From NCBI GenBank assembly GCA_905235315.1, contig CAJOLG010000045.1, positions 1-10,658 on the forward strand: a DNA stretch of 10,658 bases, read 5' to 3'. The stretch is from an uncultured Solobacterium sp. (GTDB lineage: Bacteria; Bacillota_I; Bacilli_A; Erysipelotrichales; Erysipelotrichaceae). The notes below the pieces were generated by a model. The model was not told the DNA's origin. It saw nothing but the letters and a program-made list of their open reading frames with translations, and searched no databases. A program made the translations under genes and the position numbers. Positions 6,516 through 10,658 of the stretch are shown in pieces; position 1 is the first letter of the stretch; the number at the start of each line of letters is the position of its first letter.

Positions 6516-8570
6516 ATGAAGAACGAGTTAAATGCACTTTTTACACCCTGGAAAATCGGAAACTGCGAAATCAAGAACCGCATCGTTCTTACCTCGATGG
6601 GCGGCACCGATCTCTTCGGATGGATGGAACGAAATCATTTTGACGAAGCCGGTGCGGATTTCATACTCGAAGTCGCATCCAACAACGCCGGACTTGTGCT
6701 GCCGGGCTGTCAGCCGGTTTATAATCCGATGTTCGGACAATGGCTGTATGAGAACGAAAAGATGTATGACGATCTCGCTGCCTGGATGCCGAAACTGCAT
6801 GCGACCGGCGCAAAACTGTTTGTCCAGCTGACCGCCGGGTTCGGCCGGTCCTTTACGATTTCTTCCATGATGGAGAAACTGTATACCAATCCGGTCCTGC
6901 GGCAGATTTCCAAACCGATCATGGATCTGGATAAGATCACGGCTTCCGCAAGTGAGAGCCCGAACCGCTGGAGTGACAAGGTGCCGAGCCGTGCCATGAC
7001 CGTGGCGGAGATTCAGGAGTTTATCGATGCGTTTGCCAAAACCGCCGTACTTCTTAAGAAAGCCGGCGTAGACGGCGTGGAGGTCCACGCGGTGCACGAG
7101 GGCTATCTTCTGGATCAGTTCACCCTGAAGTATGTGAACAAGCGGACGGATGAATACGGCGGCTCACTGGAAAACCGGTATCGGTTTGCGGCGGAGATCG
7201 TCAAGAAAATCAAACAGGAGTGCGGGGATGACTTCCCGGTATCCCTGCGGTACAGCGTTGTATCCAAAACGAAGGACTTCCGTATGGGCGCATTGCCGGG
7301 GGAAGACTACACCGAAGTCGGCCGCGATATGGCAGAGTCCGAGATTGCGGCGAAGTTCCTGCAGGATGCGGGATATGACATGCTGAACTGCGACAACGGC
7401 ACTTATGATGCATGGTACTGGGCACATCCTCCCATTTACATGCCGGAAAACTGCAACCTTGCGGATGTTGAGCATATCCGCCGGTTTGTGGATATCCCGG
7501 TCGTGGCGGCAGGACGCCTGGACCCGGTAACCGCAGCGCAGTCCATTGCGGAAGGAAAGATCGACGGTGCCGGCTTTGCGCGGAATTTCCTCGCTGACCC
7601 GGAATGGGTGACAAAGCTGATGGAAGGGCGGGAAGAAGATATCCGTCCGTGCATCCTCTGTCATAACGGCTGCTTCAACATGGCGCATTACAAGGGAGTG
7701 CCGAATGATCAGGATCTTTACGACAGCCTGCATCTTGCCCGCTGTGCCGTCAATGCGGAAACCATGCAGAAGGAGAAACACTATATCAAACCGGCAGCGG
7801 ATCCAAAGAAGGTCATTGTGATCGGCGGCGGTATCGGCGGAATGGAAGCAGCACGGGTTCTGAAGCTGCGCGGTCATGAGCCGGTGATCTATGAACAGAG
7901 CGATGTCCTGGGCGGAACCTTTATCCCGGCCAGTGCGGAATCCTACAAGGGAAAACTGCGGGATCTGCTTGCCTGGTACCGCAGGCAGATGGAAGTGCTC
8001 GGCATCGAAGTCCATCTCAACAGCAAGATCGCCAGTGTTGATGAATTCCCGAATATGCCGGTGATCGTAGCGACCGGAAGTGCGCCGCGTCTGCTGCGGA
8101 ATGTGCCCGGTTACGAATCGATGATCGAGGCATGCGAATATCTCAACGGGAAGGAAGTCGGGCATCGCGTTGCGGTGATCGGCGGCGGCCTTACCGGCTG
8201 TGAGATCGCATATGAACTGCTTCTCAAGGGACACGAGCCCATTATCGTGGAAATGAAGGACGATCTCATCGCGCAGAAGGGGGTATGCCTTGCGAATTCG
8301 TCGTATCTGAGAGAATACTTTGAATGGAAAAAGGTGCCCGTATATCTTTCGCAGAGACTTGCGGAAGTCAACGGGGACGGAATTGTGATCGTGGACAAAG
8401 ACGGTATCAAAACACGGATTCCGTGCGATTCTGTCATAAGTTCGGCGGGCTATATCGAAACCCCGCTGGCGAAAAACGGCGGCCGCGTGCATCTTGTGGG
8501 AGACTGCTTCCGGGTAGGCAATCTGCGTTCAGTGATCTGGCGTGCCTATGAAGCCGCAATGCAGATCTGA
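6516..8570 (+). CDS. Old yellow enzyme family FMN/4Fe-4S/FAD oxidoreductase, 2-enoate reductase type
   Basis: The protein has 684 residues with the layout of 2-enoate reductase, 2,4-dienoyl-CoA reductase and bile-acid BaiCD/BaiH enzymes. Residues about 5-350 form the FMN-binding TIM barrel (GVDGVEVHAVHEGYLLDQF, then NKRTDEYGGSLENRYRF; the barrel end has PVVAAGRLD and GAGFARNFLADPEW). A 4Fe-4S site follows: Cys379, Cys382, Cys386 and Cys410 (CILCHNGC, later ARCAVN). The FAD domain starts with GGGIGG at 437-442 and the nested NAD(P)H domain with GGGLTG at 556-561; VHLVGDCFRVGN near the end closes the FAD site. No signal peptide or membrane segment, so it is cytosolic. Such enzymes pass electrons from NAD(P)H through FAD, Fe-S and FMN to an activated C=C bond. 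The substrate is unknown. Its divergent neighbour, a dehydratase, could supply an enoate. AGGAGA 7 bases before the ATG supports the start. Confidence 0.9.
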   Translation: MKNELNALFTPWKIGNCEIKNRIVLTSMGGTDLFGWMERNHFDEAGADFILEVASNNAGLVLPGCQPVYNPMFGQWLYENEKMYDDLAAWMPKLHATGAKLFVQLTAGFGRSFTISSMMEKLYTNPVLRQISKPIMDLDKITASASESPNRWSDKVPSRAMTVAEIQEFIDAFAKTAVLLKKAGVDGVEVHAVHEGYLLDQFTLKYVNKRTDEYGGSLENRYRFAAEIVKKIKQECGDDFPVSLRYSVVSKTKDFRMGALPGEDYTEVGRDMAESEIAAKFLQDAGYDMLNCDNGTYDAWYWAHPPIYMPENCNLADVEHIRRFVDIPVVAAGRLDPVTAAQSIAEGKIDGAGFARNFLADPEWVTKLMEGREEDIRPCILCHNGCFNMAHYKGVPNDQDLYDSLHLARCAVNAETMQKEKHYIKPAADPKKVIVIGGGIGGMEAARVLKLRGHEPVIYEQSDVLGGTFIPASAESYKGKLRDLLAWYRRQMEVLGIEVHLNSKIASVDEFPNMPVIVATGSAPRLLRNVPGYESMIEACEYLNGKEVGHRVAVIGGGLTGCEIAYELLLKGHEPIIVEMKDDLIAQKGVCLANSSYLREYFEWKKVPVYLSQRLAEVNGDGIVIVDKDGIKTRIPCDSVISSAGYIETPLAKNGGRVHLVGDCFRVGNLRSVIWRAYEAAMQI

Positions 8571-8577
8571 GAAGTAG

Positions 8578-8605
8578 TTGAATAACGGGATAAACAATGT
8601 AAAAT
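8578..8605 (+). promoter_or_regulatory. Candidate promoter of the zinc-ribbon gene pair
   Basis: TTGAAT (8578-8583), a 16-base spacer and TAAAAT (8600-8605, 5 of 6 to consensus). It begins 8 bases after the enoate reductase stop, so the following genes may have their own transcript starting near 8612. No terminator is visible for the upstream gene. Confidence 0.45.
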
Positions 8606-8634
8606 ATCAGGTAACGCATCCTGATAACGGATGC
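8606..8634 (+). other. Overlapping hairpins just before the zinc-ribbon gene
   Basis: ATCAGG (8606-8611) can pair with CCTGAT (8620-8625), or GCATCC (8616-8621) with GGATGC (8629-8634). The two stems share bases and exclude each other. The second ends directly at the AGGAGG ribosome site (8635-8640) of the next gene. If transcription starts near 8612, only the second can form. Confidence 0.35.
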
Positions 8635-8647
8635 AGGAGGTAATGAC

Positions 8648-9274
8648 ATGGAATTCGGAAAAGAACTTACCAAAACGTATCGGCTCGGCAACGCATCCGT
8701 ACAGAATGTTGCCTATGCGCTTTCGGAGTTTCTTGATACACAGAAGAACATGGTCACGCAGACCATGCGCACAAGGAACGGGTATACCGTTCAATGCAAA
8801 GGGGATGCCAATGCGGAATGGACCCGGTACATCGGCCTGGATGCGGCAGTTACGGTCAACCTGATTCCGATGAGCGGTGATCTGATCGTTGAGATCGGAA
8901 CCGGTCAGTGGGTCGAGAAACTCGGGATTGCGGCAGCCGGCTCGATTCTGTTTACTCCGCTTCTGATCACATCCGGCCTCGGTGCGATCCGTCAGATGGT
9001 GCTTCCGAATGAGATCTTTGATTTTATCGGAAAGTATCTTGGCTCTGAAGCGAGGGAAGTTGAAAGGAGCGAAGAATCTTCCGGAAAGAAGATCTGCCCC
9101 GTATGCGGCAAGGAAAATGACAGCACCGCATCGTTCTGTGCAAAGTGCGGGACGAAGTTTGAAGAGCCCGAGGAGGTGCGGTTTACCGTACCTGCCGCAT
9201 GCCCGTCGTGCGGAAAACAGCTGGTCGGTGATGAAGTTTTCTGCCCGGCATGCGGAAAGAAACTCGCTGACTGA
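8648..9274 (+). CDS. Double zinc-ribbon protein with hydrophobic segment
   Basis: This 208-residue protein is of unknown function. Residues 1-90 form a soluble domain with a mixed helix and strand pattern (YALSEFLDTQKNMVTQTM, NGYTVQCKGDANAEWTRYIGLDAAVTVNLIP in pieces, then VEIGTGQWVEK). A hydrophobic stretch at about 92-114 (GIAAAGSILFTPLLITSG) could be one membrane segment or a short hairpin. Two C-terminal zinc ribbons follow: Cys150/153/164/167 and Cys185/188/199/202, each CPxCG or CAKCG style. Similar arrangements, an N-terminal domain of this kind plus zinc ribbons, are widespread in Firmicutes without a known role. AGGAGG (8635-8640) 7 bases before the ATG fixes the start. The next gene, 26 bases later, is also a zinc-ribbon protein, so the pair may work together at the membrane. 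Confidence 0.8.
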   Translation: MEFGKELTKTYRLGNASVQNVAYALSEFLDTQKNMVTQTMRTRNGYTVQCKGDANAEWTRYIGLDAAVTVNLIPMSGDLIVEIGTGQWVEKLGIAAAGSILFTPLLITSGLGAIRQMVLPNEIFDFIGKYLGSEAREVERSEESSGKKICPVCGKENDSTASFCAKCGTKFEEPEEVRFTVPAACPSCGKQLVGDEVFCPACGKKLAD

Positions 9275-9300
9275 TCAGCTTAACAGAAAGGAGTTTTAGA

Positions 9301-9834
9301 ATGGCCTATTATTGCCCGAATTGCAGTGAACCCGTTAAAAACTCGGATCTTTTCTGCCCGAACTGCGGGGTAAAACTGACCGATGATCCGGTCGATGTCG
9401 ATGTCCTGCGCAAGGAGTATGCCCGTTCCTCCGGAAATGTTCAGTTTCAGGAACAGGTACAGAGTCCGATCGATTTTGAAGAAGACACAACGGATCCGTA
9501 CGAGGAATACCAGCGGCATACCTATGACTACAAAGGTCCGGATAAACAGGATCCCCACAGCTCCTATACCTATGAGCGGAGCGGTGTGGAATACTTTACG
9601 GATGAAAACTGGCCGGTCCGTTCCAAGGTGACCGCCGGCATCCTTGCGATTCTGTTCGGCGGGATAGGCATTCACAAGTTTTATCTCGGCAAAACCTGGC
9701 AGGGAGTCGCGATGCTGCTGCTGGCGCTGCCGAGCTGCGGGATTACCGCTCTGGTCGGCCTTGTCGAAGGAATTATCTATCTCACACAGAGCGATGAGGA
9801 ATTTTCCATTAAAAACAAGGTCCGCGTGAGGTAA
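9301..9834 (+). CDS. Zinc-ribbon and TM2 domain membrane protein
   Basis: This 177-residue protein starts with a zinc ribbon (Cys5, Cys8, Cys19, Cys22: YYCPNCSE and LFCPNCGVK). An acidic, Tyr- and Asp-rich linker without predicted fold follows (about 30-105; repeated Y-x-Y/D stretches such as DPYEEYQRHTYDYK). The C-terminus is a TM2 domain (about 106-168): two hydrophobic helices joined by the family motif GGIGIHKFYLGK (120-131), with helix two containing MLLLALPSCGITALVGLVEG. TM2 proteins are small two-helix membrane proteins of unclear function, often fused to zinc ribbons in Firmicutes. AAAGGAG (9287-9293) lies 7 bases before the ATG. It probably shares a transcript with the preceding zinc-ribbon gene. 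Confidence 0.9.
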   Translation: MAYYCPNCSEPVKNSDLFCPNCGVKLTDDPVDVDVLRKEYARSSGNVQFQEQVQSPIDFEEDTTDPYEEYQRHTYDYKGPDKQDPHSSYTYERSGVEYFTDENWPVRSKVTAGILAILFGGIGIHKFYLGKTWQGVAMLLLALPSCGITALVGLVEGIIYLTQSDEEFSIKNKVRVR

Positions 9835-9840
9835 TCCGGT

Positions 9841-9900
9841 ATATTTATAGTGTAATAATGCGAAACATGTGTTATTAATATAATATATATACTTTTTAAA
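9841..9900 (+). promoter_or_regulatory. AT-rich promoter region of the ydbC-like gene
   Basis: This stretch is nearly all A/T and contains a perfect TATAAT (9879-9884) 30 bases before the next start codon. No good -35 is seen 16-18 bases upstream. TAATAA (9853-9858) and TTATTA (9872-9877) form an inverted repeat that lies over the -35 position and could be an activator or repressor site. No terminator is visible for the TM2 gene. Confidence 0.5.
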
Positions 9901-9913
9901 GGGGACTTGGATT

Positions 9914-10153
9914 ATGCCTGAATTTAAATTTACAGTAACAAAGGAGATCGGCTCGCTGAACGAAGAAGCGCGCGGCTGGCACAAGGAATTTAATATGATC
10001 TCCTGGAATGATGCGGAGCCGAAATACGATATCCGCACGTGGTCCGGCACGGAACACAAACGGATGGGGAAGGGTATTTCACTGACAAGAGAAGAACTGA
10101 CCACCCTCAGAGAGTTGATCGACAAGGCATTGTCTGAGGAAGAAAGTGAATAA
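9914..10153 (+). CDS. ydbC: YdbC-like PC4-family nucleic acid binding protein
   Basis: This 79-residue protein matches the bacterial YdbC group of the PC4 (transcriptional coactivator p15) fold, known to bind single-stranded DNA as a dimer. Family marks are the opening EFKFTVTKEIGSLNEEARGW, HKEFNMISWNDAEPKYDIR, the W-x-x-x-x-x-KRMGKGISLTREEL segment and a C-terminal helix (TLRELIDKAL). The length is typical. The start follows AAAGGGG (9898-9904). It was named from memory of Bacillus YdbC and the shared WTKEL/SWN/DIR/MGKGI pattern. It overlaps the next small gene by 8 nt, so the two are likely translated together. Cytosolic; its physiological role is not established. Confidence 0.85.
   Translation: MPEFKFTVTKEIGSLNEEARGWHKEFNMISWNDAEPKYDIRTWSGTEHKRMGKGISLTREELTTLRELIDKALSEEESE
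10136..10139 (+). promoter_or_regulatory. Ribosome binding site for the GTG-started small gene
   Basis: GAGG within the end of the ydbC-like gene lies 6 bases before GTG 10146. No ATG in that frame is near, so this supports the GTG start. Confidence 0.5.
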
Positions 10154-10361
10154 TCCGTTTCGCAGAAAAGAAACAAAGAAACTTGATCTTAACGGCCGCA
10201 CGCCGCTGATTCGCTGCAGTATCTGCACAGGGGAGCAGACCGGCGGATATCGAATCAACGATACGGGAGAGTTTGTGGAAGTGATGAAGCTTTCCTCACA
10301 AAGCGATTTTGAAGAATTCTTTCGTATGTGCGGTACCGATCAGATTGAACGAATCTATTGA
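10146..10361 (+). CDS. Small conserved-looking protein with SICTGE motif, function unknown
   Basis: This 71-residue protein starts at GTG and overlaps the ydbC-like gene by 8 nt. After a basic start (NNPFRRKETKKL) comes LIRCSICTGEQTGGYR, with Cys24 and Cys27 in a CxxC, then a strand-like TGEFVEVMKL and a helix SDFEEFFRMCG with Cys62. I recall small Firmicutes proteins with this SICTGEQ-x-x-GF...TGKF-x-EVM pattern, sometimes labelled aspartate dehydrogenase; that label is not credible at this size, since it lacks a Rossmann fold. CxxC plus a third Cys could bind metal or be redox active, which is inference. A terminator follows directly, so the gene ends the operon. Confidence 0.75.
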   Translation: MNNPFRRKETKKLDLNGRTPLIRCSICTGEQTGGYRINDTGEFVEVMKLSSQSDFEEFFRMCGTDQIERIY

Positions 10362-10391
10362 AAAGCCATGGAAGATTCATGGCTTTCTTTT
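10362..10391 (+). terminator. Rho-independent terminator after the small SICTGE gene
   Basis: AAAGCCATG (10362-10370) pairs perfectly with CATGGCTTT (10378-10386) around a 7-base loop and runs into CTTTT. It begins at the stop codon of the preceding gene. Confidence 0.8.
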
Positions 10392-10404
10392 GGAGAAGAA
10401 AAGG

Positions 10405-10658
10405 ATGATTAAGGCAGTATTTTTCGACTGTGATGATACGCTGCTGTCTCACCGCAGCGGAAGCGTGCCGCCTTCTGCGGCGGAAGCGCTCCGTGTGCTG
10501 GGACAGAAAGGAATTCTCCGGATCCTTTCCACCGGCCGGCATGTCAGTGAGCTGAATGAACTGAAACCGATCGAGGGGCTGGAATTTGATGCGTATATTA
10601 CCCTGAACGGTGCATGTACGTATGATGCGCAGGGCATCTTTGACAGTCACCCGATTAC
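10405..10658 (+). CDS. Cof-type HAD family phosphatase (partial, 3' end outside window)
   Basis: The open frame from ATG 10405 runs off the window after 84 residues. HAD motif I is KAVFFDCDDTLL with nucleophile Asp8 and acid/base Asp10; the usual Gly after the second Asp is replaced by Asp (DDT instead of DGT). Motif II is ILSTGR with Thr43 or Ser42, and the NG of ITLNGA (68-69) is typical of the Cof / class IIB group, in which the cap lies further on. These enzymes remove phosphate from sugar phosphates, nucleotides or FMN/pyridoxal phosphate; the substrate cannot be told. GGAGAAG (10392-10398) is 6 bases before the ATG. The preceding terminator separates it from the small gene. Confidence 0.88.
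   Translation, partial: MIKAVFFDCDDTLLSHRSGSVPPSAAEALRVLGQKGILRILSTGRHVSELNELKPIEGLEFDAYITLNGACTYDAQGIFDSHPI

Noticed and set aside
7164..8492. Long antisense open frame (442 codons) under the enoate reductase gene
   Set aside because: The plus strand holds all motifs of a complete 684-residue enzyme; the antisense product has no recognisable domain and mirrors codon bias. The same holds for the antisense frames under xerC, trmFO, rpsB and tsf.
9280..10176. Minus-strand frame of 298 codons opposite the TM2 and ydbC-like genes
   Set aside because: It crosses two well supported plus-strand genes and their promoter region, with no domain resemblance.

Overview
The window reads as a chromosomal segment of a low-GC-lineage Gram-positive bacterium (Firmicutes) with a mid-range GC content. 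The order topA - trmFO - xerC followed by rpsB - tsf is a Firmicutes chromosome arrangement, although hslVU/codY (between xerC and rpsB in Bacillus) and pyrH/frr (after tsf in many bacteria) are missing here. A gut Erysipelotrichia-like or clostridial anaerobe is my best guess, because of the clostridial-type iron-sulfur enoate reductase and the two-subunit aconitase X. This placement is inference; no rRNA or marker tree is available.

Left part (1-4576, + strand): the 3' end of topA with a Lys/Ala-rich tail and a strong terminator; trmFO, which is broken near its start (the FAD-binding GxGxxG segment and the rest of the protein lie in different frames, with about 13 nt missing); xerC/D, overlapping the end of trmFO; a 190-nt gap with a candidate promoter and a structured leader; then the translation genes rpsB (with a long charged tail) and tsf, closed by a strong terminator.

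Middle part (4585-8570): a back-to-back terminator pair separates tsf from a minus-strand operon encoding the large and small subunits of an aconitase X type hydro-lyase (4-nt overlapping genes). Divergently, across a 170-nt regulatory gap, lies a 684-residue FMN / Fe-S / FAD enoate-reductase-type enzyme. A dehydratase and an enoate reductase facing each other across a shared control region suggest an undescribed two-step dehydration-reduction pathway. This is the most interesting functional hypothesis of the window.

Right part (8571-10658, + strand): two zinc-ribbon proteins, one with a hydrophobic segment and two zinc ribbons, the other with one zinc ribbon and a TM2 membrane domain; then a YdbC/PC4-type single-stranded nucleic acid binding protein, translationally coupled through a GTG start to a 71-residue protein with a Cys-x2-Cys motif; a terminator; and the start of a Cof-type HAD phosphatase that runs off the window.

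There is no gene-free stretch longer than 300 bases. I see no rRNA, no credible tRNA, no CRISPR array and no insertion sequence.
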